NCBI GenBank assembly: GCA_945898105.1
Contig: CAMDHL010000048.1
Location: 1-10,794 of the forward strand
Direction: 5' to 3'
Origin: Comamonas sp. lk
GTDB taxonomy: Bacteria > Pseudomonadota > Gammaproteobacteria > Burkholderiales > Burkholderiaceae_C
Length of the DNA: 10,794 bases
The notes under the pieces are model-generated. The model worked only from the letters and a program-made list of their open reading frames with translations, did no database searches and was not told the DNA's origin. The position numbers were made by a program, and so were the translations under genes. How positions within the stretch are numbered: position 1 is the stretch's first letter; the number at the start of each line of letters is the position of its first letter. Of the stretch, positions 1 to 8,309 are shown piece after piece.

Positions 1-136
1 CAAACCTGACTCAGCCTGTCATTTCGGGCGAGAGTCATGGCCAGCCATTCCCCGCATGGCGGGGCAGTCGCAAGTAGCGCATGGGCCCACCAGCGCGCCA
101 AATACACATTTTGAAGTTTGACCGGCAAGCAAACTC
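1..136. other. Non-coding or unassigned left edge, downstream of ung
   Basis: No gene can be supported here. Two short plus-strand frames are open from the left edge (to about 77 and about 124), but neither gives a recognisable protein end. A compact inverted repeat lies at 50-64: arms CCCCGC and GCGGGG, a 6-bp stem around a 3-nt loop. It is 70 bp past the ung stop but has no T-run on either strand, so it is at best a weak end-of-operon hairpin. Confidence 0.4.
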
Positions 137-859
137 TCAGGGGTTTCGCCGCTCCATGCACCATTTTTGTGCAATCGAGAAATGGCCGCACCCAATAAAA
201 GGCTCTGGCCCCCGAAGCGCAGACAAAGGCGAGGGATGGTTGGCGCACAAGACAAGATGCCGTTGTTCGTCAATTAGGCCGCGTTTTTTCTTTGCCGCAG
301 AACCCCAGAGCATGAAAGCAACACGCTGGGCACTGGCCGACACTTGCGATATCAAGGCGTCCGTCAGGGTTTCCCAGCCCTTGCCCTGGTGGCTATTGGC
401 CTGACCCTCTTCCACGGTGAGGCAGGTGTTCAGGAGCAAAGTGCCTTGTTGCGCCCACGCAACAAGACTACCTCCGGGCTCCGGCATTACTGGCCAGAGT
501 TCGCCCAAGTCACGTTGGCGTTCTTTGAAGATATTGCGCAGCGAGGGCGGTAGCGGCTGACCGGGCGCGACGGAAAAAGCCAAACCCTCAGCCTGTCCAC
601 GCCCGTGGTAAGGGTCCTGACCAAGGATGACGGTATGCACCGCGTGCAAAGGCGTCAGTTCCAACGCCCGCAGCGGCCGCGGCGGAAAAATGACCGCGCC
701 ATGGTCTATCCGGTGCTTTAAAAACGCAAGCAGGGCTTGACCTTCAGTGATCTTGAAAAAGCGATCGACTACCGGCTGCCAGTCTGATGCCACCGACCAG
801 TCGCCAGGATTGGCACTTTGCAAATACGCCTTAGCGGCTTCCTCGGGAAATAGATCCAC
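137..859 (-). CDS. ung: Uracil-DNA glycosylase (family 1)
   Basis: Removes uracil from DNA by cleaving the N-glycosidic bond, the first step of base-excision repair of deaminated cytosine or misincorporated dUTP. With the GTG start at 859 the product is 240 aa, close to the usual family length. Visible family-1 motifs are the water-activating loop GQDPYHG (residues 80-86, catalytic Asp82), the uracil-binding LLLN (141-144, Asn144) and the C-terminal HPSPLSA (208-214, His208). The C-terminal GCGHFSIAQKW also fits the family. The frame stays open upstream to an ATG at 970 inside trpC, but that would add 37 unconserved residues. The GTG at 859 starts 4 nt after the trpC stop, with GAGG just ahead of it, though only 2 nt away. 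It is probably the last gene of the trp transcript and coupled to trpC. Function is certain; the exact start is less so. Confidence 0.95.
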   Translation of the reverse strand: MDLFPEEAAKAYLQSANPGDWSVASDWQPVVDRFFKITEGQALLAFLKHRIDHGAVIFPPRPLRALELTPLHAVHTVILGQDPYHGRGQAEGLAFSVAPGQPLPPSLRNIFKERQRDLGELWPVMPEPGGSLVAWAQQGTLLLNTCLTVEEGQANSHQGKGWETLTDALISQVSASAQRVAFMLWGSAAKKKRGLIDEQRHLVLCANHPSPLSALRGPEPFIGCGHFSIAQKWCMERRNP

Positions 860-863
860 GGCC

Positions 864-1652
864 TCAGCCGAATAAGGCGGCCAGGGCCAAGCCAGGGTCC
901 GGCGCACGCATAAAAGCTTCGCCGACCAAAAATGCATTGACGCCTGCGGCCCCCATGCGCAGCACATCATCGCGCTGCAAGATGCCGCTTTCGGTCACTA
1001 CCAGCCGGTCCGCAGGCACCATGGCCCGCAACTGCAAGGTGGTGTCCAATGAGACCTCAAAGGTTTTTAGGTTGCGGTTGTTGATGCCAATCAGGTGCGT
1101 TTTAAGCCCTAACGCGCGTTCCATCTCCGGTTGGTCATGCACTTCCACCAGCACGGCCATGTCCAGGCTGCGAGCAATTGCCTCGAACTCTTGCATTTGC
1201 GCGTCGTTCAAGCAAGCGGCTATCAAAAGTACGCAATCTGCACCCATGGCACGCGACTCGTAAATTTGGTAAGCATCGACCATGAAATCTTTGCGCAGCA
1301 CCGGCAGAGGGCAGGATGCGCGCGCTTGCTTGAGGTAATCCACGCTGCCCTGAAAAAACTGCACATCGGTGAGCACCGATAAGCAGGCCGCACCATGCTC
1401 GGCATAGCTTTGGGCAATGTCGGCGGGTACAAAGTCTTCGCGCAGCACACCTTTGGACGGGCTGGCCTTTTTTACTTCGGCAATCACCGCCGGTTTGCCC
1501 GCTGCAATTTTGGCGCGCAAGCTGCCTTCAAAGTCACGCGTGAGCACACGTGAGTGCGCGTCAGCACGCACCGCCTCCAGCGACTTTCGCTTCTGCGCTA
1601 CGGCGATTTCCTCGCGCTTTACCGCTACGATTTTGTCCAGAATGTCACTCAT
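864..1652 (-). CDS. trpC: Indole-3-glycerol-phosphate synthase
   Basis: Catalyses ring closure of CdRP to indole-3-glycerol phosphate, the fourth step of tryptophan synthesis, in the cytoplasm. The 262-aa single-domain (beta/alpha)8 protein has no fused TrpF domain. Residues matching the known active site are Glu59 and Lys61 in [10 protein letters not shown] (59-68), the general-acid lysine Lys121 in LRKDF, Glu170 in LVEVH, Asn191 in INNRNL, and Glu221/Ser222 in TESGI. The phosphate-binding end reads [12 protein letters not shown]. The ATG at 1652 ([10 protein letters not shown]) is chosen because it matches the family N-terminus; the frame is open to 1754 but that would run into trpD. Only a weak purine stretch (GAAAG) precedes the start. 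It follows trpD after 64 nt, a gap holding a small hairpin, and is followed 4 nt later by ung. Confidence 0.97.
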   Translation of the reverse strand: MSDILDKIVAVKREEIAVAQKRKSLEAVRADAHSRVLTRDFEGSLRAKIAAGKPAVIAEVKKASPSKGVLREDFVPADIAQSYAEHGAACLSVLTDVQFFQGSVDYLKQARASCPLPVLRKDFMVDAYQIYESRAMGADCVLLIAACLNDAQMQEFEAIARSLDMAVLVEVHDQPEMERALGLKTHLIGINNRNLKTFEVSLDTTLQLRAMVPADRLVVTESGILQRDDVLRMGAAGVNAFLVGEAFMRAPDPGLALAALFG

Positions 1653-1664
1653 TGATGCTTTCGT

Positions 1665-1678
1665 GCAGCCGGGGCTGC
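1665..1678 (-). repeat. Short hairpin in the trpD-trpC gap
   Basis: A perfect inverted repeat in the 64-nt intercistronic gap reads on the minus strand as GCAGC, CCCG, GCTGC, a 5-bp stem with a tetraloop (6 bp if a 2-nt loop is allowed). It ends 12 nt before the trpC start and has no T-run, so it is not an intrinsic terminator. It could modulate trpC translation or mark an RNA processing or stability site; this is inference. Confidence 0.4.
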
Positions 1679-1716
1679 GATAGTGTGCGTTACCAGCATG
1701 GCCTTGCTGCACCGAA

Positions 1717-2781
1717 TTAGGTGCCGACCCCCTGAAAAGTCTTGGAATACGCAATCAGCGCCTGCATTTTCGCCTTGGCCTGGCCCGAAGCAATGACCGC
1801 GAGCGCGCTCTCTATGCCTTCGGCCATAGTGGAAGTTACGTTGGCCGCGTAAAGTGCCACACCGGCGTTGAGTGCCACGATATCACGCGCCGCGCCGGCC
1901 TGGTTGTCCAGCACGGACATCATCATGGCCATGGACTCCTGCGCGGTTTCCACCCGCAGAGCGCGATTGCTAGCCATGACCAGCCCAAAGTCTTCCGGGT
2001 GAATCTCGTATTCGGTAATCTGGCCGTTGCGCAACTCGCCTACCAATGTGGCAGCGCCCAGGCTCACCTCATCCAACCCATCTCGACCATAAACCACCAC
2101 GGCGTGCTCAGCACCCAAACGCTCCAAGGCGCGCACCTGAATGCCAACCAGGTCCGCATGGAATACGCCCATCAAAATATTGGGCGCAGAGGCCGGGTTG
2201 GTGAGCGGACCCAAAATGTTGAATATGGTCTTGATACCCAGCTCGCGGCGCACCGGGGCGACGTTTTTCATCGCCGGATGGTGGTTGGGCGCAAACATAA
2301 AGCCCACCCCATGGGTCTCGATGCATTGCGCTATCGCGGCGGGCGATAAATTGATATTGAGACCCAGCGCTTCCAGCACATCTGCGCTGCCGCTTTTGCT
2401 GCTGACGCTGCGCCCGCCGTGTTTGCTAACTTTGGCACCCGCAGCGGCGGCGACAAACATGGAGCAGGTGGAAATATTAAAAGTGTGCGAACCGTCACCA
2501 CCGGTGCCCACAATATCGACCAAATGCTTCTTGTCGACCACCTCCACCTTGGTCGAAAATTCGCGCATCACCTGGGCCGCAGCAGTAATTTCACCAATGG
2601 TTTCTTTCTTCACGCGCAAGCCGGTAATCAGGGCTGCCATCATCACCGGCGACATATCTCCCGACATGATTTGACGCATCAAATGCAGCATCTCGTCATG
2701 AAATATCTCGCGATGCTCGATGGTGCGCTGCAAGGCTTCCTGCGGCGTGATTTTGGTGGGAACTGCGGGAATCGGTGCCAT
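1717..2781 (-). CDS. trpD: Anthranilate phosphoribosyltransferase
   Basis: Transfers the phosphoribosyl group of PRPP to anthranilate, the second committed step of tryptophan synthesis. The product is 354 aa, a stand-alone TrpD without a fused TrpG domain. PRPP and magnesium-binding elements are visible: [14 protein letters not shown] (92-105), KHGGRSVSS (120-128), the anthranilate-side arginine region [11 protein letters not shown] (178-188), GPLTNP (191-196) and the metal-binding pair Asp237-Glu238 in DGLDEVSL. The start at 2781 ([17 protein letters not shown]) has a strong Shine-Dalgarno AGGAG (2793-2789) 7 nt upstream; the longer open frame to 2835 has no such support and would overlap the exporter. 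The first two bases of that AGGAG are the last two of the exporter's TAG stop, so translation of the two genes is probably coupled. Confidence 0.97.
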   Translation of the reverse strand: MAPIPAVPTKITPQEALQRTIEHREIFHDEMLHLMRQIMSGDMSPVMMAALITGLRVKKETIGEITAAAQVMREFSTKVEVVDKKHLVDIVGTGGDGSHTFNISTCSMFVAAAAGAKVSKHGGRSVSSKSGSADVLEALGLNINLSPAAIAQCIETHGVGFMFAPNHHPAMKNVAPVRRELGIKTIFNILGPLTNPASAPNILMGVFHADLVGIQVRALERLGAEHAVVVYGRDGLDEVSLGAATLVGELRNGQITEYEIHPEDFGLVMASNRALRVETAQESMAMMMSVLDNQAGAARDIVALNAGVALYAANVTSTMAEGIESALAVIASGQAKAKMQALIAYSKTFQGVGT

Positions 2782-2791
2782 CGTGAAACTC

Positions 2792-3445
2792 CTAAGACGA
2801 AGAAGGCGCCTCCGATAGCGCCAGTTGAATACCAAAAGCCATAAACATGCAGGCTGCTACAGCGTCAAGTACGCGCAATGCCGCCTGCAACAAGCCCACG
2901 CGGCGTGCCATCCAGGCTGCGCCCCAGGCGTAAGCACTGCTAACAAGCAATCCATTCACTGTGAACAAAATACCCAGCGCCAGAAAGTAAAGCGGCTTAT
3001 CGCTCTCCTCCGTAGGGATGAACTGTGGGACAAAAGCCAGAAAGAACAGCGCCACCTTAGGGTTGAGCACATTGGTGCCAAAGCCTTGCAAGAAAACACT
3101 GCGAGCAGTGGCCATGGGCTGCACTAAAGCTTCCGCAAGAAAAGACGAGGGTGCGGGCGTCAGCGCAGAATGCAATAGGCCCAAAGCGACATACAACAAA
3201 TAAGCCGCACCAAGCCACTTGAGCAATGCAAAAGCCTGACTAGAGCCAGCCAGCAAGGCACTCAAACCCAAAGCCCCAGCGCTCACGTGCACCAGGCAGC
3301 CGGCTGCAACGCCCAATCCGGCAAAGAACCCAGCCCGCGCGCCGGAACGCAAAGCATGGCGTACCACCATCAAAACATCAGGACCTGGCGTCAAGTTCAG
3401 CACGATGCCCGCGAGCGCGAACAATACGATGTGATGGGTTGGCAT
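2792..3445 (-). CDS. LysE/RhtB-family amino-acid exporter
   Basis: Inner-membrane protein of the LysE/RhtB translocator family, which exports amino acids such as threonine, homoserine or lysine by secondary transport. From the ATG at 3445 it is 217 aa. It has the family's N-terminal helix with [13 protein letters not shown] (PGP at 20-22) and the mid-protein [18 protein letters not shown] (125-142). Hydrophobic segments lie near 6-28, 41-65, 71-93, 128-143, 152-175 and 188-210, giving about six membrane spans. An upstream in-frame GTG (3463) would add six residues; neither start has a convincing Shine-Dalgarno, and the ATG matches the family N-terminus better. It lies 27 nt after ltaE and 10 nt before trpD, inside the trp unit. 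The substrate cannot be read from sequence: threonine or related amino acids are suggested by ltaE, tryptophan or an intermediate by the trp genes. Confidence 0.88.
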   Translation of the reverse strand: MPTHHIVLFALAGIVLNLTPGPDVLMVVRHALRSGARAGFFAGLGVAAGCLVHVSAGALGLSALLAGSSQAFALLKWLGAAYLLYVALGLLHSALTPAPSSFLAEALVQPMATARSVFLQGFGTNVLNPKVALFFLAFVPQFIPTEESDKPLYFLALGILFTVNGLLVSSAYAWGAAWMARRVGLLQAALRVLDAVAACMFMAFGIQLALSEAPSSS

Positions 3446-3472
3446 CGGGCAGACTGCTTGCACGCTGAGCGC

Positions 3473-4519
3473 TTATGCCTTGAAAAACGCGCGGATAGAC
3501 GCGATAGCCCGATCTACACCAGCGGCGTCCACATCAAGATGGGTTACAAAGCGCAAACGATACAAGCCGGTGGCGCGCACACCGCTTTGGGCGAGGTGCT
3601 CCATCAATGCCGCAGATTGATTTCGCGCCGCGCCCTGCAGGTCCACAAACACGATGTTGGTCTGTGGCGCCTCCACCACTAAGCCTTCAATCCCAATCAG
3701 GCCTTGGGCTAAGCGGTTTGCCAAAGCATGGTCCTCTGACAGGCGTTCGATATGGTGATCGAGGGCGTGCAAAGCCGCTGCAGCCAGCACGCCGGCTTGA
3801 CGCATACCGCCGCCCAGCATTTTGCGGACCCGGTGCGCCCGCCCGATAAATTCCCTGCTGCCACACAAAGCGGAACCGACTGGCGCACCCAAGCCCTTAC
3901 TAAAACATACCGACACACTGTCAAAACACTGCGCGATCCGATGCGCTTCCTGGTGCGCGGTACTACCAGTCTGCGCTGCTTGCGCAACAGCTGCATTGAA
4001 CAAGCGCGCGCCGTCCAAATGGCGGTACAAGCCCTTACTTTGCGCCAGTTTGGCAGCGGATTGCACATAGGCAAAAGGTATCAACTTTCCACCCAAGGTA
4101 TTTTCAAGACAGAGCAAGCGGGACTTGGCGAAGTGCGCATCGTCGGGTTTGATGGCGTCTTCAATTGCTTGCAAATTCAAGCTTCCGTCACTTTCGTTTT
4201 GCAAAGGTTGCGGCTGCACACTGCCCAATACCGCGGCGCCGCCACCTTCCCAGCGGTAACAATGCGCTAACTGACCGACGATAAATTCATCGCCACGCTG
4301 GCAGTGCGCCATGATGCCGCACAAATTACTTTGGGTTCCGGTGGGCACAAATAGCGCAGCCTCAAAACCCAGCATGTCTGCAATGCGATCCTGCAAGGCA
4401 TTGACGGTCGGGTCGTCGGCGAACACATCGTCCCCCAAAGGCGCGGACATCATGGCGGCACGCATCGCTGCGGTGGGTTGAGTGACGGTGTCGCTGCGCA
4501 AATCAACAAAAGTATTCAT
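3473..4519 (-). CDS. ltaE: Low-specificity L-threonine aldolase (PLP enzyme)
   Basis: Fold-type I PLP enzyme that cleaves L-threonine or L-allo-threonine to glycine and acetaldehyde and accepts other beta-hydroxy amino acids. The 348-aa product has the family's usual length. Visible features are the N-terminal VDLRSDTVTQPT (5-16) and GDDVFADDPTVN (29-40), TGTQSN (60-65) for phosphate binding, HCYRWEGGG (86-94, His86 stacking on PLP), ENTLGGK (139-145), HLDGARLFNA (167-176, Asp169 and Arg172) and the Schiff-base lysine Lys208 in VCFSKGLGAPVGS. The ATG at 4519 is preceded by AGGA about 9-10 nt upstream. It lies 63 nt downstream of trpG and 27 nt upstream of the exporter, on the same strand. No clear promoter is visible in the 63-nt gap, so co-transcription with trp is likely. 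Its place inside a trp unit is unexpected; one inferred link is supply of glycine and then serine, which TrpB consumes. Confidence 0.93.
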   Translation of the reverse strand: MNTFVDLRSDTVTQPTAAMRAAMMSAPLGDDVFADDPTVNALQDRIADMLGFEAALFVPTGTQSNLCGIMAHCQRGDEFIVGQLAHCYRWEGGGAAVLGSVQPQPLQNESDGSLNLQAIEDAIKPDDAHFAKSRLLCLENTLGGKLIPFAYVQSAAKLAQSKGLYRHLDGARLFNAAVAQAAQTGSTAHQEAHRIAQCFDSVSVCFSKGLGAPVGSALCGSREFIGRAHRVRKMLGGGMRQAGVLAAAALHALDHHIERLSEDHALANRLAQGLIGIEGLVVEAPQTNIVFVDLQGAARNQSAALMEHLAQSGVRATGLYRLRFVTHLDVDAAGVDRAIASIRAFFKA

Positions 4520-4582
4520 CGTGAAGCGTCCTGATGGTTTATGGATGGCCGGTGATCTTATCGGAGTGGCGCAAAGCGGGTG

Positions 4583-5158
4583 CTATTGCAAAAAATTGCG
4601 CAACATCGCGTGACCATGTTCGGTAAGTATGCTTTCCGGGTGGAATTGCACACCTTCCATGCGTACTTCCATTGCTAGGCCGGTGTGACGTACGCCCATA
4701 ATTTCGCCATCTTCGGTCCAGGCCGTCACTGCCAAAGCCTTGGGGCAACTCGCGCGCTCAATAGCCAGAGAGTGGTAGCGATTGACAGTAAAGCTTGCGG
4801 GAAGACCGGCAAACACGCCCTCGCCGGTAGTTTGGATGACGCTGGTTTTGCCATGCATCAGTTGCTGAGCACGAACAATTTTTCCACCTAGCGCAGCGCC
4901 TATGCTTTGGTGGCCCAGACACACACCCAAAATTGGCAATTTGCCCATAAAGTGTCGAATAGTTGCAACCGAAATACCTGCCTCCGCGGGTGAGCAAGGG
5001 CCGGGCGAAATCACCAATCGGTCCGGCGCGCGCTGTGCAATGCCTTCCACCGTAATTTCGTCGTTGCGAAACACTTCCACCTCGGCGCCAAGTTCCCCGA
5101 AGTACTGCACGATGTTATAGGTGAAGCTGTCGTAGTTATCGATCATTAATAGTTTCAT
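4583..5158 (-). CDS. trpG: Anthranilate synthase glutamine amidotransferase subunit
   Basis: Class I glutamine amidotransferase that releases ammonia from glutamine and channels it to TrpE for anthranilate formation; in many bacteria the same subunit can also serve PabB in folate synthesis. The product is 191 aa. The triad is intact: nucleophile Cys80 in GVCLGHQ, with His173 and Glu175 in VQFHPES. The oxyanion motif [11 protein letters not shown] (51-61) and the N-terminal [11 protein letters not shown] are typical. The ATG at 5158 has a strong GGAGG 4 nt upstream; the longer open frame to 5323 lies inside trpE. It starts 43 nt after the trpE stop, as expected for a trpEG pair. Confidence 0.97.
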   Translation of the reverse strand: MKLLMIDNYDSFTYNIVQYFGELGAEVEVFRNDEITVEGIAQRAPDRLVISPGPCSPAEAGISVATIRHFMGKLPILGVCLGHQSIGAALGGKIVRAQQLMHGKTSVIQTTGEGVFAGLPASFTVNRYHSLAIERASCPKALAVTAWTEDGEIMGVRHTGLAMEVRMEGVQFHPESILTEHGHAMLRNFLQ

Positions 5159-5201
5159 ACATCCTCCGCTTGAGGGGGGTGGGCTGGGTGCTTCGCGTGG
5201 T

Positions 5202-6716
5202 TCATTCCAGCCCCTCTTCCACCAATTCGGCGGCACGCAGCAAGGCGCGTGCTTTGTGCTCGGTTTCGGCCCATTCCAGCTCGGGCACGCTGTCGGCCAC
5301 CACGCCGGCTGCCGCCTGCACATACAAGGTCTGGTTTTTCACGATGCCGGTGCGTATGGCAATAGCCACATCCATGTCGCCCGCATAACTCAGGTAGCCG
5401 CAGGCCCCGCCATAAATGCCGCGCTTGACCGGCTCTAGCTGGTCAATCAACTCCATAGCGTGAACCTTGGGCGCGCCCGTCAAAGTGCCCGCCGGAAATG
5501 TCGCTTTAAGCACATCCATACTTTGCATACCGGGCTTTAGCACGCCTTCGACATTGCTCACAATATGCATAACATGGCTGTAGCGCTCTACGCAAAACGC
5601 ATCGGTCACTTTGACGCTGCCAGTCTGTGCAATGCGCCCGATGTCATTACGCGCCAGATCGATCAGCATCACGTGCTCGGCGCGCTCTTTGGGATCTTTA
5701 ACCAATTCCTCTTCTGCCGCCTTGTCCAACTCGGGCGTGGCGCCACGCGGACGCGTGCCTGCCAACGGGCGTATGGTCACTTTGGTCTGACCCTCGGCAA
5801 TCTCCTGGCGCACCAAAATTTCTGGGCTCGCACCGATCACATAAAAATCCGGTGCACCGTCAGCCGTAGCCCCGCTGAAGTTGTAGTAATACATGTAGGG
5901 GCTAGGATTCAGCGAACGCAAAGCACGGTACAAGCTCAGCGGCGACTCGGTGTATTTCTTCTTGATGCGCTGGCCCACCTGCACTTGCATAAAGTCACCA
6001 CCGGCAATCAATTCTTTGGCCCGCCCTACCGCAGCCAAATAGTCTTGCTTGGAAAAATCCCGTACCGCTGCTTGCGGCGGACTCGGCACCACTGCTGGTA
6101 TCTGCACCGCTTGCGCCAGTTTGGCTTTGAGTGCCGACAGGCGCGCACTGCCTTGCACATAGGCATCGGGCACCGCCGGATCCACGTACACCATCAGGTG
6201 CAATTTGCCCGACAGGTTGTCAATCACCGCCAGCTCTTCGCATTGCAAGAGCAAGATGTCCGGACAACCTATTTCATCGGGTGGGCAGCTGGCCTCCAGC
6301 TTCTTCTCGATGTAGCGCACCGCGTCATAACCAAAGTAGCCCGCCAAACCGCCGCAAAAGCGCGGCATACCGGGGCGCAGCGCCACCTTAAAGCGCTGCT
6401 GGTAGGCGGCAATAAAGTCCAGCGGATTACCCGCTGCGCTTTCCACCACCACGCCGTCGGTTAGCACTTCGGTTCTAGCCGCAGTGCCGAACCCGCTGCT
6501 GCGCAAAAGCGTGCGCGCAGGCAGGCCGATAAAGCTAAAGCGCCCAAAGCGCTCGCCACCGACTACCGACTCCAGCAAAAAACTGTAAGGCGCGTCACCG
6601 GTCAACTTCAAGTAAAGCGATAGGGGCGTTTCCAGGTCCGCAAACGCCTGAGCGGTCAGAGGGATGCGGTTAAAACCCTGGCGCGCCAGGGTGTAAAACT
6701 CTTCTTTGGTAGTCAC
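5202..6716 (-). CDS. trpE: Anthranilate synthase component I
   Basis: Converts chorismate and ammonia (from TrpG) to anthranilate, the first committed and feedback-inhibited step of the pathway. With the GTG at 6716 it is 504 aa. The chorismate-binding core is complete: [10 protein letters not shown] (about 295-304), [12 protein letters not shown] (314-325), DLARNDIGR (353-361), [12 protein letters not shown] (380-391), [10 protein letters not shown] (408-417) and [16 protein letters not shown] (434-449). The N-terminal LLES element (47-50) followed by GRFSFIG corresponds to the tryptophan-binding, feedback-sensitive region of the family. No ATG fits the N-terminus. The GTG at 6716 is preferred because AAGGTGA (6728-6722) lies 5 nt upstream; another GTG at 6725 overlaps that Shine-Dalgarno, and one at 6779 has no support. 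The gene is preceded by a leader peptide and a candidate attenuator. Confidence 0.96.
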   Translation of the reverse strand: MTTKEEFYTLARQGFNRIPLTAQAFADLETPLSLYLKLTGDAPYSFLLESVVGGERFGRFSFIGLPARTLLRSSGFGTAARTEVLTDGVVVESAAGNPLDFIAAYQQRFKVALRPGMPRFCGGLAGYFGYDAVRYIEKKLEASCPPDEIGCPDILLLQCEELAVIDNLSGKLHLMVYVDPAVPDAYVQGSARLSALKAKLAQAVQIPAVVPSPPQAAVRDFSKQDYLAAVGRAKELIAGGDFMQVQVGQRIKKKYTESPLSLYRALRSLNPSPYMYYYNFSGATADGAPDFYVIGASPEILVRQEIAEGQTKVTIRPLAGTRPRGATPELDKAAEEELVKDPKERAEHVMLIDLARNDIGRIAQTGSVKVTDAFCVERYSHVMHIVSNVEGVLKPGMQSMDVLKATFPAGTLTGAPKVHAMELIDQLEPVKRGIYGGACGYLSYAGDMDVAIAIRTGIVKNQTLYVQAAAGVVADSVPELEWAETEHKARALLRAAELVEEGLE

Positions 6717-6721
6717 AAAAT

Positions 6722-6728
6722 TCACCTT
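6722..6728 (-). promoter_or_regulatory. Shine-Dalgarno site that fixes the trpE GTG start
   Basis: AAGGTGA on the minus strand matches the anti-Shine-Dalgarno complement well and lies 5 nt before GTG 6716. The other candidate GTG (6725) lies within this motif, which argues against it. Confidence 0.65.
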
Positions 6729-6822
6729 CCCAAAAACTTTGGTACAGCGCGGCCCGGACGTAGCATTTGCCACACACACCGGACGAGGGCGCTGGCCGCA
6801 AACGCGGCGCGTTCAATCAAAC

Positions 6823-6850
6823 AAAAAAGGGGGAGGTGCGCAACAGTCCC
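6823..6850 (-). terminator. Candidate trp attenuator terminator (3:4 hairpin plus U-tract)
   Basis: On the minus strand GGGA (6850-6847) can pair with UCCC (6834-6831), with two further pairs inside (GU 6844-6843 with AC 6837-6836) around a UGCGC loop. CC and then six U residues (6828-6823) follow. The outer stem is short, so it is only a moderate intrinsic terminator. The same UCCC-rich strand can instead pair with GGGGAG at 6933-6928 in the leader ORF, giving a long-range stem that also ends one base before the U-tract. The position, 19 nt past the trpL stop and ahead of trpE, is as expected for an attenuator. No folding energies were calculated. Confidence 0.5.
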
Positions 6851-6920
6851 GCGCGAAGCGCTAAGGAACTAAACCGGCAGCAAAGACGAGGACCGGCGCA
6901 TAGCAGTACGGGTACGCCAG
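6837..6920 (-). promoter_or_regulatory. trp attenuator pairing segments (1:2 and 2:3)
   Basis: Mutually exclusive stems can be drawn. Stem 1:2 pairs CUGGCGUA (6920-6913, containing the second Trp codon) with UGCGCCGG (6900-6893), 8 bp including two G-U pairs. Stem 2:3 pairs UGCGCCGGUCCU (6900-6889) with GGGACUGUUGCGCA (6850-6837), 12 bp with a 2-nt bulge and two G-U pairs. A ribosome stalled on the Trp codons would block 1:2 and free segment 2 to form 2:3, which removes the strand needed for the terminator. This is the classical logic of ribosome-mediated trp attenuation, inferred here from complementarity alone. A competing local hairpin at 6870-6845 is described under findings. Confidence 0.6.
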
Positions 6921-6973
6921 GGCCAGGCTCCCCGGTCGCTACGACCTGTGATGCTGTTGCGATGAATAAACAT
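6869..6973 (-). CDS. trpL: trp operon leader peptide (34 aa, Trp-Pro-Trp)
   Basis: A short minus-strand ORF between tgt and trpE runs from ATG 6973 to TAG 6871-6869 and encodes 34 residues. It starts MFIHRNSITG, has the core GAWPWRTRTA with tryptophans 17 and 19 (TGG codons at 6925-6923 and 6919-6917), and ends SSSLLPV. Closely spaced Trp codons in a small ORF just upstream of trpE are the hallmark of ribosome-mediated attenuation, and the WRT after the second Trp resembles the tail of enterobacterial TrpL. The second Trp codon lies in the RNA segment that pairs as stem 1:2. No Shine-Dalgarno precedes the ATG; a promoter -10 element ends 7 nt before it, so translation may be leaderless. The peptide has only two Trp codons, split by a proline, and is longer than the 14-residue E. 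coli TrpL. Its assignment rests on position and composition. Confidence 0.75.
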   Translation of the reverse strand: MFIHRNSITGRSDRGAWPWRTRTAMRRSSSLLPV

Positions 6974-6980
6974 GGGCGCG

Positions 6981-7009
6981 AGTGTAGCAAAGGCGTTATG
7001 CGGCCTCAA
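6981..7009 (-). promoter_or_regulatory. Predicted sigma70-type promoter of the trp unit
   Basis: On the minus strand TTGAGG (7009-7004) and TACACT (6986-6981) are separated by exactly 17 nt; each matches the consensus hexamer at 4 of 6 positions. The -35 lies 4 nt after the tgt stop codon. The usual distance from the -10 puts +1 at 6974 or 6973, that is, at or beside the A of the trpL ATG. No Trp operator was identified over it. No terminator is visible between tgt and this promoter, so read-through from tgt is possible. Confidence 0.6.
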
Positions 7010-7013
7010 ACCG

Positions 7014-8237
<1,224 letters not shown>

Positions 8238-8279
8238 GGCGGGGCACTTGCGGCAATGCAGCGCTTTATGTAGACTTCG

Positions 8280-8300
8280 CTTTACTTTTATAAAGTAAAG
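8280..8300 (+). promoter_or_regulatory. Palindromic operator/promoter of the toxin-antitoxin pair
   Basis: A perfect 9-bp inverted repeat, CTTTACTTT and AAAGTAAAG around a TAT centre, lies just upstream of the antitoxin gene. TATAAA (8289-8294) inside it can act as a -10, with a weak -35 (TTTATG, 8265-8270) 18 nt upstream. The right arm runs into the Shine-Dalgarno AAAGGAG (8297-8303), 6 nt before the ATG. AbrB-type antitoxins commonly repress their own promoter by binding such repeats, so this is the likely autoregulatory operator. As RNA it could also fold and hide the ribosome site. Confidence 0.65.
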
Positions 8301-8309
8301 GAGTTTCAA

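Noticed and set aside
50..64. GC-rich hairpin as a terminator after ung
   Set aside because: The stem is perfect but short, and no T-run follows on either strand, so it does not meet the usual intrinsic-terminator pattern.
9..124. Plus-strand frame open from the left edge as a gene end
   Set aside because: About 40 codons with no recognisable motif and no upstream context in the window; cannot be supported.
4517..4532. The same TTCACGATG string at the ltaE and trpD starts, as a possible duplicated 5' region
   Set aside because: Only nine bases plus part of the Shine-Dalgarno agree, and the flanks differ; coincidence is the simpler explanation.
5565..6464. A 299-codon plus-strand open frame antisense to trpE
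   Set aside because: It lies entirely within trpE, whose motifs are complete. The product is rich in His, Arg and Gln with no recognisable domain, typical of an antisense shadow in GC-rich DNA.
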